In this document: positions 16,897-25,512 of the stretch, piece by piece
Numbering within the stretch: the first letter of the stretch is position 1
Layout of the letters: each line of letters begins with the position of its first letter
Made by a program: the position numbers and the translations under genes
DNA from: Paracoccaceae bacterium
Lineage (GTDB): Bacteria; Pseudomonadota; Alphaproteobacteria; Rhodobacterales; Rhodobacteraceae
Assembly: GCA_016936395.1 (NCBI GenBank)
Contig: JAFGXY010000076.1
Span: 1 to 64,000, forward strand
Reading direction: 5' to 3'
Length of the DNA stretch: 64,000 nucleotides
Notes under the pieces: generated by a model
What the model saw: the letters and a program-made list of their open reading frames with translations, nothing else
What the model was told of the DNA's origin: nothing
The model's database searches: none

Positions 16897-16983
16897 GGCG
16901 TCGCGGGCCTTGCACCCCAGACCTGCTTGGGGCAATCGGGTGGCGGGGCGGTCGTGTGCCCCGTGCGGGCCGTGGGGGGCCAG

Positions 16984-17898
16984 ATGACCAGCGATATCGG
17001 CCTTGCCTTTGCCCACCCCGAAGAGCGCAGTCAGGCGTCGGCCAGTGCCGACCCGCGTGACCGGATTTCCCTGCGCGATCATGTGGTCGAGGTGGACATC
17101 GGCGCGTTTCAGCAAGAGCGCGGCCACAAACAGCGGGTGATGTTCAACGTGGTGGTCGAGGTGGCGCCGGTGGCGGCCCCGCTGAACGACGATGTGGACC
17201 GCATCCTGTCGTATGACCGCATCACCTGGGCGATTGCGCATGAGTTGGTGGCAGAACGGCTGAACCTGCTGGAGACATTGGCCGAGCGCGTGGCCGAACG
17301 GATCTTGGCCGAACCGCAGGCGATGCGGGTTTTCGTGCGGGTTGAGAAGCTGGATGTCGGGCCCTACAAGCTGGGGGTCGAAATCGTGCGCAGCCGGGCC
17401 GAGGTGCCGCTGCGCATGGTGGGGCAGGACGGGGTCGAGGCGGCGGTGCATCCGCTGGTGGTCCATCTGGACAATGCAGCGATTGCCGCCCCAGATCTGG
17501 CTGTGCTGCTGGATGCGTTGCAGGCGCGTGGGGCACCCTTGATCCTGACGGTCGGCCTGCCCGACACCCCGCGCCCGGTCACCGGGCACAAGCCGACGCA
17601 ACGCCGGATTGATCTGCTGGCCATCGAGCAGAACGCCTGGACACTGGCCGCGCGCGATGCCCGCTGCGTGGTGGTGGCGACCCGGACCGAGATCGACTGG
17701 GCGATCAAGCGCGGGCAATCGGTGGTCTGGGCACCGTCCAAGATGGTGCTGGACGCGGTTGATGGCCCCAAGGCCGCCGATCCGGTGGCCCTTGCCTTGT
17801 GGCTGGCCGAAACCATGGCGGCGCGGGGGCTGGTTGTTCACGCAAATGTTGCACTTCCGGCGGGAAGCCGCGTCCCGGTCGAGGCTGGCCGTCGCTGA
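16984..17898 (+). CDS. folB: Dihydroneopterin aldolase with C-terminal extension
   Basis: 304 residues, more than twice a normal FolB (about 120). Residues about 25-145 are FolB: DRISLRDHVVEVDIGAFQQE, LSYDRITWAIAHEL, LLETLAERVAERIL and VRVEKLDVGPY, the aldolase that releases 6-hydroxymethyl-dihydropterin. Residues about 155-295 form a second region (LVVHLDNAAIAAPDLAVLL, TQRRIDLLAIEQNAWTLAARD, VVWAPSKMVLD) that I cannot assign. folP follows 33 bases downstream. No folK homologue is visible nearby, and the extension does not carry an obvious HPPK motif. Confidence 0.87.
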   Translation: MTSDIGLAFAHPEERSQASASADPRDRISLRDHVVEVDIGAFQQERGHKQRVMFNVVVEVAPVAAPLNDDVDRILSYDRITWAIAHELVAERLNLLETLAERVAERILAEPQAMRVFVRVEKLDVGPYKLGVEIVRSRAEVPLRMVGQDGVEAAVHPLVVHLDNAAIAAPDLAVLLDALQARGAPLILTVGLPDTPRPVTGHKPTQRRIDLLAIEQNAWTLAARDARCVVVATRTEIDWAIKRGQSVVWAPSKMVLDAVDGPKAADPVALALWLAETMAARGLVVHANVALPAGSRVPVEAGRR

Positions 17899-17931
17899 CG
17901 CTTGCCAAACCCCAAGTTTGGGGCCTAATCC

Positions 17932-18945
17932 ATGATCATGACCTATATACGCCCTATCCCTGTGCAGGATGCCGCCCGTCCGTCCGACGCCCTGACCCTT
18001 GCCGGGGGCTGGTGTCATTTTTCCCATGTCGAGGTGTTGGAGCGGGGCCGCGCGCCCATGGTGGTGCCGGTGTCCGAGGTGTCGCCCAGCCTGCTGTCGC
18101 CGCTGATCGCGCCGCGCGCCGACTTTGCCGGGCTGTCGATGGACCAGCCCCGGATCATGGGCATCCTGAACGTGACGCCGGACAGTTTTTCCGACGGCGG
18201 GCTGTTTTTGCGACCCGAGGCCGCGATGATGCAGGCGCGTGCCATGGCGGCGCAGGCCGATATTCTGGATGTGGGCGGCGAAAGCACCCGTCCCGGTGCG
18301 GCCGAGGTGGCGGTGGACGAGGAAACCGCCCGCACCGCCCCGGTGATTGCCGCGATGCGCGCGGCGGGCATCGTGCGCCCCGTCTCGATTGATACCCGCA
18401 AGGCCGCGGTGGCGCAGGCGGCGCTGACGGCGGGGGCGGGCATCGTCAACGATGTGACCGCGTTGCAGTTTGATCCTGCGATGGCGCAGGTGGTGGCGGG
18501 CAGCGGTGCGCCGGTGATCCTGATGCACTCGATTGCCACACCTGCGACCATGCAGGACGACCCGCACTATGACGACGTGCTGCTGGATGTCTATGACGCG
18601 CTGGCCGCACGGGTGGCACAGGCCGAGGCTGCGGGCATTGACCGCGCGCGGATCGCCATTGACCCGGGCATCGGCTTTGGCAAGACGCTGGCACACAACC
18701 TTGCGCTCTTGGCGCGGCTGAGCCTGTTTCACAGCCTTGGCCTGCCGGTGCTGCTGGGGGCCAGCCGAAAGCGCTTTATCGGCACGCTGTCGGGCGAAGA
18801 CGATGCCGCGCGCCGGCTGCCCGGCAGTCTTGCCGTGGCATTGGCAGGCGCGGCGCAGGGTGTTCAGATGATCCGCGTGCATGACGTGGCAGATACCCGC
18901 GCCGCACTGACATTGTGGCAGGCCGTAACGAAAGGGACCCCCTGA
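17932..18945 (+). CDS. folP: Dihydropteroate synthase
   Basis: 337-residue TIM-barrel enzyme that joins p-aminobenzoate to hydroxymethyl-dihydropterin pyrophosphate. Signatures: [63 protein letters not shown] and [10 protein letters not shown]. It has about 70 residues before the barrel, longer than the E. coli enzyme but usual for this family. Start is ATG 17932 (17938 is an alternative). Its stop overlaps the glmM start (TGATG), giving a folB-folP-glmM operon. Confidence 0.95.
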   Translation: MIMTYIRPIPVQDAARPSDALTLAGGWCHFSHVEVLERGRAPMVVPVSEVSPSLLSPLIAPRADFAGLSMDQPRIMGILNVTPDSFSDGGLFLRPEAAMMQARAMAAQADILDVGGESTRPGAAEVAVDEETARTAPVIAAMRAAGIVRPVSIDTRKAAVAQAALTAGAGIVNDVTALQFDPAMAQVVAGSGAPVILMHSIATPATMQDDPHYDDVLLDVYDALAARVAQAEAAGIDRARIAIDPGIGFGKTLAHNLALLARLSLFHSLGLPVLLGASRKRFIGTLSGEDDAARRLPGSLAVALAGAAQGVQMIRVHDVADTRAALTLWQAVTKGTP

Positions 18946-20288
18946 TGACCCGCAAGCTGTTTGGCACCGATGGCGTGCGCGGCCGCGCCAACACCTATCC
19001 GATGACCGCCGAAATAGCGCTGCGTCTGGGTGCTGCGGCGGGGCGGTTCTTTCGCCGCGATGGCGCATCGGAGCACCGGGTGGTGATCGGCAAGGACACC
19101 CGCCTTTCGGGTTACATGCTGGAAAACGCGCTGACGGCGGGGCTGACCAGCACCGGCATGAACGTGCTGCTGCTGGGCCCGGTGCCCACCCCTGCGGTCG
19201 GGTTTTTGACCCGCAGCATGCGCGCCGATCTGGGCGTGATGATCTCGGCCAGCCACAACCCGCACCATGACAACGGCATCAAGCTGTTCGGGCCCGATGG
19301 TTTCAAGCTGTCCGATGACGCCGAGGCCGAGATCGAGGCCATTGTTGCGGGTGAGATTCAGCTGGCGCAAGCCGGCAAGATCGGCCGCGCCAAGCGGATC
19401 GAGGATGGCCGGGGCCGCTATCAGGAGTTCGTCAAGACCACCTTCCCGGCGGGCGTGCGGCTGGACGGGTTGAAGGTGGTGATCGACTGCGCCAATGGCG
19501 CGGCCTACAAGGCAGCACCCGAGGTGTTGTGGGAATTGGGGGCAACCGTGGTGCCGGTCGGGGTGTCGCCCAATGGCACCAACATCAACGATCGCTGTGG
19601 GTCGACCTACACCCAGACCGCCGCCGAGGCCGTGGTGGCGCATGGCGCCGATGTCGGCATCTGTCTGGATGGCGACGCCGACCGGGTGATGATTCTGGAC
19701 GAGACCGGCCGGGTGGCCGATGGCGACCAGATCATGGCGCTGATGGCGTCCCGCTGGGCCGATGCGGGCAAGCTGACGGGCGGGGCTTTGGTCGCCACGG
19801 TGATGTCGAACCTTGGGCTGGAGCGGTTCTTGGTGCAGCGCGGCTTGCGGCTGGAACGCACTGCCGTGGGCGACCGCTATGTGGTGGAACGGATGCGGGC
19901 CGGGGGCTTCAATCTGGGCGGCGAACAATCGGGCCATATCGTGATGACCGATTATGCCACCACCGGCGACGGGCTGATCGCGGGCCTGCAATTCCTGGCC
20001 GAAATGGCGCGCACCGGCAAACGGGCCAGCCAGTTGACCCAGCAATTCGACACTGTGCCGCAAATGCTGAAGAACGTGCGCTTTGCCGATGGCAAGAAGC
20101 CGCTGGAGCAAGACAGCGTCAAGGCGGTGATCGAGGCCAATGCCGCAAGGATCAGGGGCAAGGGCCGCATCCTGATCCGCAAGTCGGGCACCGAACCGCT
20201 GATCCGGGTGATGGCCGAATGTGAAGACCCCGCCATGCTGGCGCAGGTGGTCGACGAGATCGTGGGCGCGGTCGAGGCGGCGGTGTAG
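18945..20288 (+). CDS. glmM: Phosphoglucosamine mutase
   Basis: 447-residue alpha-D-phosphohexomutase converting glucosamine-6-phosphate to glucosamine-1-phosphate for UDP-GlcNAc and wall synthesis. Start [16 protein letters not shown], catalytic serine loop [12 protein letters not shown] (Ser103), metal loop [10 protein letters not shown], sugar loop GGEQSGHI and phosphate loop [12 protein letters not shown] are all present. It overlaps the folP stop by one base. TAG stop. Three strong hairpins follow. Confidence 0.97.
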   Translation: MTRKLFGTDGVRGRANTYPMTAEIALRLGAAAGRFFRRDGASEHRVVIGKDTRLSGYMLENALTAGLTSTGMNVLLLGPVPTPAVGFLTRSMRADLGVMISASHNPHHDNGIKLFGPDGFKLSDDAEAEIEAIVAGEIQLAQAGKIGRAKRIEDGRGRYQEFVKTTFPAGVRLDGLKVVIDCANGAAYKAAPEVLWELGATVVPVGVSPNGTNINDRCGSTYTQTAAEAVVAHGADVGICLDGDADRVMILDETGRVADGDQIMALMASRWADAGKLTGGALVATVMSNLGLERFLVQRGLRLERTAVGDRYVVERMRAGGFNLGGEQSGHIVMTDYATTGDGLIAGLQFLAEMARTGKRASQLTQQFDTVPQMLKNVRFADGKKPLEQDSVKAVIEANAARIRGKGRILIRKSGTEPLIRVMAECEDPAMLAQVVDEIVGAVEAAV

Positions 20289-20317
20289 GGCCAAACGTGC
20301 GGTTGCCAGCTATGTGA

Positions 20318-20449
20318 GGAGGCGGACGGTCTCCGGTCTGCTCTTCGCCCGGAATCCAGGCGCTTCAGCGCCGCCGGGCAGCGTCCGCCTCCCGGCCCGG
20401 CCACGGGCCGGGCGTTCTTCGCGGAAATCTTCCACTGGAAGATTTCTTT
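20318..20449 (+). repeat. Array of three perfect stem-loops downstream of glmM
   Basis: Hairpin 1: GGAGGCGGAC (20318-20327) / GTCCGCCTCC (20383-20392) enclosing GCCCGG/CCGGGC (20347-20352/20374-20379) and GGCGC-TTCA-GCGCC. Hairpin 2: CCCGGCCCG (20391-20399) / CGGGCCGGG (20404-20412), sharing two bases with hairpin 1. Hairpin 3: GAAATCTTCC (20424-20433) / GGAAGATTTC (20437-20446) followed by TTT, terminator-like. The nested design suggests a structured RNA, a REP/BIME-type element or a compound terminator. I found no second copy in the window. Confidence 0.7.
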
Positions 20450-20676
20450 ACGCTCATCACCCCCTCAGGCGGGCGCTTTTGCAGCGTTTCCAGCAGAATT
20501 TCGGTGGAAGTGGTCGCACCATAAAGCGCCTATACCGCATGTCGCAGCGCCCACCCGGCGGTCAGGCGCTGCCCTGTGTTGCGAATGGCAGTAGGGCCCG
20601 CACAAAAGCCCCCTTTGCACTCACAAACAAAGTCCGCTGGACCGACAGCGGGGCCCTGTGTGTTTTGATCGCCCGC
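20450..20676. other. Gene-free remainder between glmM and the RpiR regulator
   Basis: About 225 bases between the convergent genes with no supportable coding frame, tRNA or promoter. It contains scattered short G/C inverted repeats only. Together with the hairpin array it makes a 388-base intergenic gap. Confidence 0.55.
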
Positions 20677-21546
20677 CTACCGATGCCGCCGAAAGAACCG
20701 GGATCGGTCATACAGCGTCTCAAGCCGCTGCATTCGTTCTTCGGTCTGGCCCCAGGTCTGGCCCTGCACGCTGGCCAGCAGGGTTTCCACCAGCACCAGA
20801 ACCGACACCGTTGAATCCCAGGCCGAGGGCGCTTCGATATGGGCGGTCAGCACGTGGCGGGCATGGGCGGCGGCCGGGCTGACCCAGCGGTCGGTGATCA
20901 CCACCACCTCGGCCCCCTGTTCGCCTGCCAGTTCCACCAGATGCAGGACCGAGTTTTCATAGCGCCGGATGTCAAAGGCCACCAGCACATCGCCCGGCTT
21001 CATGTCCAAAAGCGCCGGTGGCCAGGTGTTCGACATGTCCGACAGCAGCGTCACATCGGGGCGGACAACCTTCATCAGCGACACCAGATAATCGGCATGG
21101 GCATGGGTGATCCGCCCGCCAATGGCAAAGATGCGCCGTGCGGGATCGGCCAGCAGGCGGGCGACGGCATCGAAATCGGCGTGGTCGATCTGGCCCAGCG
21201 TGGCGTGCAGGTTGGCCACCACCGCGTCGGCAAAACGGTTCAGGATATGGGTGTCGGGCACACCACCGGCCCAGCGGTCATGCTTGACCAGAGGCGATTC
21301 CAGCATTGCGCCGACCTCGCCGCGCAGGGCACGCTGATAGTCGGGATAGCCGCGATAGCCCAGTTTCTGGCACAAGCGCACCACCGTGGGGGTAGAGACA
21401 TCGGCGGCGCGGGCCAGCGCCGTGATCGACCCCAGCGCCGCCACCGGATAGTGCCGCAGGATATGGGTCGCCACCTGGCGTTCTGCCCGGGTCAGATCGG
21501 GCAGGGCGGCGCGCATCTTGTCCTCAACGCCCAGTGCCGCGTCCAT
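20677..21546 (-). CDS. RpiR/MurR-family transcriptional regulator
   Basis: 289 residues. N-terminal RpiR helix-turn-helix (LTRAERQVATHILRHYPVAA, ALARAADVSTPTVVRLCQKL) and a C-terminal SIS sugar-phosphate-binding-like domain (FAIGGRITHAHADYLVSLM, GDVLVAFDIRRYENS, VVVITDRWVSPAA). Family members sense phosphosugars or related small ligands. It is divergent from the amidohydrolase/TRAP/glutamine-synthetase-like operon and is its likely local regulator. I chose ATG 21546, preceded by AAAGG, over a long upstream extension of the frame. Confidence 0.9.
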   Translation of the reverse strand: MDAALGVEDKMRAALPDLTRAERQVATHILRHYPVAALGSITALARAADVSTPTVVRLCQKLGYRGYPDYQRALRGEVGAMLESPLVKHDRWAGGVPDTHILNRFADAVVANLHATLGQIDHADFDAVARLLADPARRIFAIGGRITHAHADYLVSLMKVVRPDVTLLSDMSNTWPPALLDMKPGDVLVAFDIRRYENSVLHLVELAGEQGAEVVVITDRWVSPAAAHARHVLTAHIEAPSAWDSTVSVLVLVETLLASVQGQTWGQTEERMQRLETLYDRSRFFRRHR

Positions 21547-21637
21547 GGCTTTGCCTTTCGTGCCGCATCTGTGTGCAATTTGGGTTTGGCCGTGGCCCCG
21601 CGTCAAGACAGAAACGATTGTAACAGGGGTGATGTGA

Positions 21638-21650
21638 AAGAAATATTCTT
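21638..21650. promoter_or_regulatory. Candidate RpiR operator in the divergent promoter region
   Basis: AAGAA-ATA-TTCTT is a 13-base palindrome in an otherwise GC-rich 164-base divergent spacer, 61 bases before the amidohydrolase ATG. It overlaps TTGACA (21649-21654), which may be a -35 element; no good -10 follows at 17 bases. Confidence 0.38.
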
Positions 21651-21710
21651 GACAGGAAGGGGCCGGATCAGGAAGCCTTGGGATATCCGAAAGAAGGAAC
21701 CGACTCTCAG

Positions 21711-22475
21711 ATGTCCGTGCTTGCCGCCGAAGCCAGCTTTGCCGCGTCCGTCGATTGCCCCGAAGGCCCGGGCGCGATCTTGCTGGTGTGTGAGCATGCA
21801 AGCAACGCTTTTCCGGCGCCTTGGGGCGATCTGGGGCTGACCGATGACCAGCGCCGCGCGCATATCGCCTGGGATCCGGGCGCTTTGGCGCTGGCGCGGG
21901 CTTTGGCGCAGCGGCTGGGGGCAGGGCTGGTGCATGCGCCGGTCAGCCGCCTGATTGCCGACCTGAACCGCGCGCCCGACCACGCCGGTGCCATGGCGGC
22001 GCGGTCCGAGGTGTTCGACATTCCCGGCAATCAGGGGCTGACACCGCAGGCGCGGCTGGCCCGCACCCAAGCGGTCTATCTGCCGTTCCACGCCGCCCTG
22101 CACGCCGAGGTGTGCCGCCGTCTGGCACTGGGCACCCCGCCGGTGCTGATCACCATCCATTCCTTCACGCCGGTCTATTTTGGCCGGCCGCGCGCGGTTG
22201 AGTTCGGGGTGATCCATGACGCCGATGACCGTCTGGCCCGCGCCATCGTGGCGGCGGCACAAGACCTGACCCGGTTGCATGTGGCGTTGAACGAACCCTA
22301 CAGCGCCGCCGATGATGTGACCCATACCCTGCGCCTGCAAGCCACGCCCTACCGGCTGGCGAATGCGATGCTGGAGCTGCGCAACGACCTGATCGCCACC
22401 CCCGAGCAGGTGCAGGCGATGGCCGATCTGCTGGCCCCGGTGCTGGCCCGCGCCGTGGCCGAGGTGTGCGCATGA
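21711..22475 (+). CDS. N-formylglutamate amidohydrolase (HutG-like) family protein
   Basis: 254-residue zinc amidohydrolase of the HutG/PF05013 family: VCEHASNAFPAPWGDLGL near the N-terminus, APVSRLIADLNR, ITIHSFTPVYFGRPR and NEPYSAADDVTHTL. True HutG splits N-formylglutamate in histidine breakdown, but no hut genes are here. In this operon it more likely hydrolyses an N-substituted or gamma-linked glutamyl intermediate (inference). ATG 21711 chosen; TTG 21678 is a possible earlier start. It overlaps the TRAP small subunit gene by four bases (ATGA). Confidence 0.82.
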   Translation: MSVLAAEASFAASVDCPEGPGAILLVCEHASNAFPAPWGDLGLTDDQRRAHIAWDPGALALARALAQRLGAGLVHAPVSRLIADLNRAPDHAGAMAARSEVFDIPGNQGLTPQARLARTQAVYLPFHAALHAEVCRRLALGTPPVLITIHSFTPVYFGRPRAVEFGVIHDADDRLARAIVAAAQDLTRLHVALNEPYSAADDVTHTLRLQATPYRLANAMLELRNDLIATPEQVQAMADLLAPVLARAVAEVCA

Positions 22476-22978
22476 TCCGCGCGGCGTCGCTCTTTGTCCG
22501 GCTGGTGGACAAGATGAATTATGGCGTTGGCCGGGTGGCGATGTATCTTTTGTTCGTGCTGATGGGCATACTGATGTGGTCCACCATCAGCAAGGCCGCA
22601 GGCGCGCCGTCACTCTGGACGCTGGAAATGGCGCAATTCGTGATGGTCGCCTATTTCGTGCTGGGAGGGCCTTACGCCATGCAGATGGGCGCCCATGTGC
22701 GGATGGACCTGTTTTATGCGCAACAAAACCCGGTGCGGCAGGCGTGGTGGGATGCGATCACCGTTCTGGCGCTGATCTTCTATCTGGGCGTCATGCTGTG
22801 GGGGGCGATCGACAGCACCGCCTATGCCCTGCACTACAACGAACGCAGCCCAACCGCATGGCGGCCCTATCTGTGGCCGATCAAGGTGATCTTGTGCGTC
22901 GGTTTTGCCCTGATGCTGCTGCAAGCCATGGCCGCGCTGATCCGCGATGTTGCGACCATCCGGGGAAAGACCATCTGA
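22472..22978 (+). CDS. TRAP transporter small permease (DctQ-type)
   Basis: 168 residues, four transmembrane helices, with the DctQ-like block LWTLEMAQFVMVAYFVLGGPYAMQ and AHVRMDLFY. It is the 4-TM subunit of a tripartite ATP-independent periplasmic importer. Start overlaps the amidohydrolase stop; its own stop overlaps the large subunit start (TGATG), so the three are translationally coupled. Confidence 0.9.
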   Translation: MIRAASLFVRLVDKMNYGVGRVAMYLLFVLMGILMWSTISKAAGAPSLWTLEMAQFVMVAYFVLGGPYAMQMGAHVRMDLFYAQQNPVRQAWWDAITVLALIFYLGVMLWGAIDSTAYALHYNERSPTAWRPYLWPIKVILCVGFALMLLQAMAALIRDVATIRGKTI

Positions 22979-24321
22979 TGCCCTATGAGATGATCGCCGC
23001 CCTGATGTTTTCGACCATGCTCTTGATGATGATGACCGGGCAGCGGGTGTTCGGCATCATCGGCTTTGTCGCCGTGGTGGCGGCCCTTGCGCTTTGGGGC
23101 ACGGGGGGCGAGCGGATGGGGTTCTCCGCCGCCATGAAGCTGATGAAGTGGTATCCGCTTCTCAGCCTGCCGATGTTCGTCTTCATGGGCTATGTGATGA
23201 GCGAAAGCCGCTTGGCCGATGACCTTTACCGCATGTTCCATGTCTGGTTTGGCCGGGTGCGGGGCGGGCTTGCGGTGGGCACCATCCTGTTGATGGTGCT
23301 GACTTCCGCGATGAATGGCCTGTCGGTCGCGGGCATGGCAATCGGGTCCACCATCGCGCTGCCCGAACTGCTGCGACGCGGCTATGACAAGCGCATGGTG
23401 ACCGGGGTTATTCAGGCAGGGTCCAGCCTTGGCATCCTGATCCCGCCCTCGGTTGTGCTGGTGCTGTATGCGATGATCGCGCGCGCCCCGGTGTCGGAGT
23501 TGTGGCTGGCCGGTCTGATGCCGGGCCTGCTGATGGCGGCGCTGTTCATCGCCTATATCGTGCTGCGCTGCGGATTTCAGCCGTCGCTTGGCCCCGCGCT
23601 GTCGGCTGAGGAGCGCGCCCAGATCACCCCCGCCGAAAAGCTGCGCAGCCTGCGCGCCGGGGTGCTGCCTTTCGTGATCTTCGGCGCGATGATGGTGCCT
23701 TTCGTGAACGGCTGGACCAGCCTTGTCGAAAGCTCGGTGATCGGGGTGCTGGCCACCGTCACAGGCGCGGTTCTGAAAGGCACCTTCACCCGGCAAGTGT
23801 TCGAGGTGGCATCCCGCAGCACCCTTGGCATCACCGCGATGTTCATGTGGGTGATTTTGGCCGCGCTGTCGTTCGGTGCGGTGTTCGACGGCTTGGGCGC
23901 GGTCAAGGCGGTGGAATCGCTGTTTGTCGACCGCTTGCAGATGGGGCCATGGACCATCCTGATCCTGATGCAACTGTCGTTCCTGCTGATGGGCATGTTT
24001 CTGGACGACACCGCCATGCTGGTGATCGTGGCACCCCTTTATGTGCCCCTGGTGGCCACGCTGGACCTTGGCATCCCGCGGTCAGATGTGCTGATCTGGT
24101 ATGGCGTGCTTTACACCATCACCTGTCAGATCGCTTACCTCACGCCGCCCTTTGGCTATAACCTGTTTCTGATGCGGGCCTTTGCGCCGAAGGAAATCTC
24201 GATGGGCGATATCTACCGCTCGGTGACGCCCTTTGTGGCGGTGATGATGGCGACCCTTGCGCTGATCATGGCCTTTCCGCAGATCGCACTTTGGCTGCCA
24301 AACCTGATCTATCCAAACTGA
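22978..24321 (+). CDS. TRAP transporter large permease (DctM-type)
   Basis: 447 residues, about twelve helices. DctM hallmarks: LPMFVFMGYVMSESRLADDLYRM, GGLAVGTILLMVLTSAMNGLS, AGSSLGILIPPSVVLVLYAMIA and FLDDTAMLVIVAPLYVPL. It forms the sodium-coupled channel for the substrate delivered by the downstream binding protein. The frame is open further 5', but the ATG overlapping the small subunit stop is right. Confidence 0.92.
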   Translation: MPYEMIAALMFSTMLLMMMTGQRVFGIIGFVAVVAALALWGTGGERMGFSAAMKLMKWYPLLSLPMFVFMGYVMSESRLADDLYRMFHVWFGRVRGGLAVGTILLMVLTSAMNGLSVAGMAIGSTIALPELLRRGYDKRMVTGVIQAGSSLGILIPPSVVLVLYAMIARAPVSELWLAGLMPGLLMAALFIAYIVLRCGFQPSLGPALSAEERAQITPAEKLRSLRAGVLPFVIFGAMMVPFVNGWTSLVESSVIGVLATVTGAVLKGTFTRQVFEVASRSTLGITAMFMWVILAALSFGAVFDGLGAVKAVESLFVDRLQMGPWTILILMQLSFLLMGMFLDDTAMLVIVAPLYVPLVATLDLGIPRSDVLIWYGVLYTITCQIAYLTPPFGYNLFLMRAFAPKEISMGDIYRSVTPFVAVMMATLALIMAFPQIALWLPNLIYPN

Positions 24322-24382
24322 GGGGCGGACCAAACCACCCCCAAATCCTTCCAACAGAAACCAGATAACGGAGGTTACACGG

Positions 24383-25423
24383 ATGACAACTTCAAGACGT
24401 TCCTTCCTGACCAAAGGCGCAATTGCGGGGGCCGCGACCCTTGCGGCGCCAACGGTGTTGCGCGCGCAAGAGGTGATCAAATGGCGCATGCAGACCTATG
24501 CGGGCGCGGCCTTGGGTGAGCAGGTGGTGAAACCCGCCATCGACGCCTTCAACCGCATCGCAGCGGGCCAGATGGAGATTGAGCTGTTCTATGCCGATCA
24601 GCTTGTTCCCACCGGTGAGCTGTTCCAAGCCATGCAATCGGGCACCATCGACTGCGTGCAATCGGATGACGATTCCATGGCCTCGCCCACCGAAGTGACG
24701 GTGTTCGGCGGCTACTTCCCGCTGGGCCTGCGCTACAGCCTTGATGTGCCGGCGCTGTTTAACAAATACGGGCTGAAAGCGATCTGGGAAGACGAATACG
24801 CCAAGGTCGGCGTCAAGCATATCTCGGCGGGGTCGTGGGATCCGTGCCATTTCTCGACCAAGGAGCCGATCAATTCGCTGGCCGATCTTCAGGGCAAGCG
24901 GGTGTTCACCTTCCCGACCGCGGGCCGTTTCCTGACCCAGTTCGGCGTGGTGCCGGTCACCCTGCCATGGGAAGACATCGAAGTCGCCATGCAGACGGGC
25001 GAGTTGGACGGCATCGCGTGGTCGGGCATCACCGAGGTTTATACCGTGGGCTGGTCGAATGTGACCAACTACTTCCTCACGAACAACATCTCGGGCGCCT
25101 GGATCGGGCATTTCTTCGCCAATATGGACCGCTGGAACGCCCTGCCGCCGCATCTGCAAGAACTGTTGTCGGTGTGCTTCGAGCAGTCGCACTATTATCG
25201 CCAGCACTGGTATTGGGCGGGTGAGGCTGACCTGCGCCTGAACGGCGGCAAGCTGCAACTGACCACCATTCCCGACGCGGAATGGAAGACGGTCGAAGAT
25301 GCCGCCATCAAGTTCTGGGACGAAATCGCCGCCGAATCCGAGGTGAAGGCCAAGGTGGTGGCGATCTTCAAGCAGTATAACGAGGTGATGCAAAAGGCAG
25401 GCCCTCCGTATCGCTACGGCTGA
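24383..25423 (+). CDS. TRAP transporter substrate-binding protein (DctP-type)
   Basis: 346-residue periplasmic protein with a twin-arginine-like leader TSRRSFLTKGAIAGAATLAAP cut near residue 28. DctP features: VLRAQEVIKWRMQTY, WEDIEVAMQTGELDGIAWS and SWDPCHFSTKEPINSLADLQGKR. Close to family members annotated for organic and keto acids, but the usual carboxylate-binding arginine context is not clear to me, so the ligand is open. GGAGG precedes ATG 24383. The following hairpin may set protein ratios in the operon. Confidence 0.88.
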   Translation: MTTSRRSFLTKGAIAGAATLAAPTVLRAQEVIKWRMQTYAGAALGEQVVKPAIDAFNRIAAGQMEIELFYADQLVPTGELFQAMQSGTIDCVQSDDDSMASPTEVTVFGGYFPLGLRYSLDVPALFNKYGLKAIWEDEYAKVGVKHISAGSWDPCHFSTKEPINSLADLQGKRVFTFPTAGRFLTQFGVVPVTLPWEDIEVAMQTGELDGIAWSGITEVYTVGWSNVTNYFLTNNISGAWIGHFFANMDRWNALPPHLQELLSVCFEQSHYYRQHWYWAGEADLRLNGGKLQLTTIPDAEWKTVEDAAIKFWDEIAAESEVKAKVVAIFKQYNEVMQKAGPPYRYG

Positions 25424-25448
25424 TCACGGCCGCGGGTTTTCACCAACC

Positions 25449-25476
25449 GGGGGCGCATGCGGTGCGCCCCCCCTTT
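25449..25476 (+). terminator. Hairpin between TRAP binding protein and ligase genes
   Basis: GGGGGCGCA (25449-25457), loop TGCGG, TGCGCCCCC (25463-25471), then CCTTT. A 9-bp G/C-rich stem with a short T tract; probably a partial terminator or 3' stabiliser that lets the binding protein be made in excess over the enzymes. Confidence 0.5.
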
Positions 25477-25512
25477 GCGTAAGTTATCAATAAAGAAGCG
25501 GGGACACGAAGC

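Noticed and set aside
16141-19068. Open frame of 975 codons on the minus strand across the wall hydrolase, folB and folP
   Set aside because: It spans three real genes and their gaps on the other strand, and its translation is low-complexity.
21711-22475. Histidine utilisation locus, based on the HutG-like gene
   Set aside because: No hutH, hutU, hutI or hutC nearby; the neighbours are transport and amine/alcohol oxidation genes.
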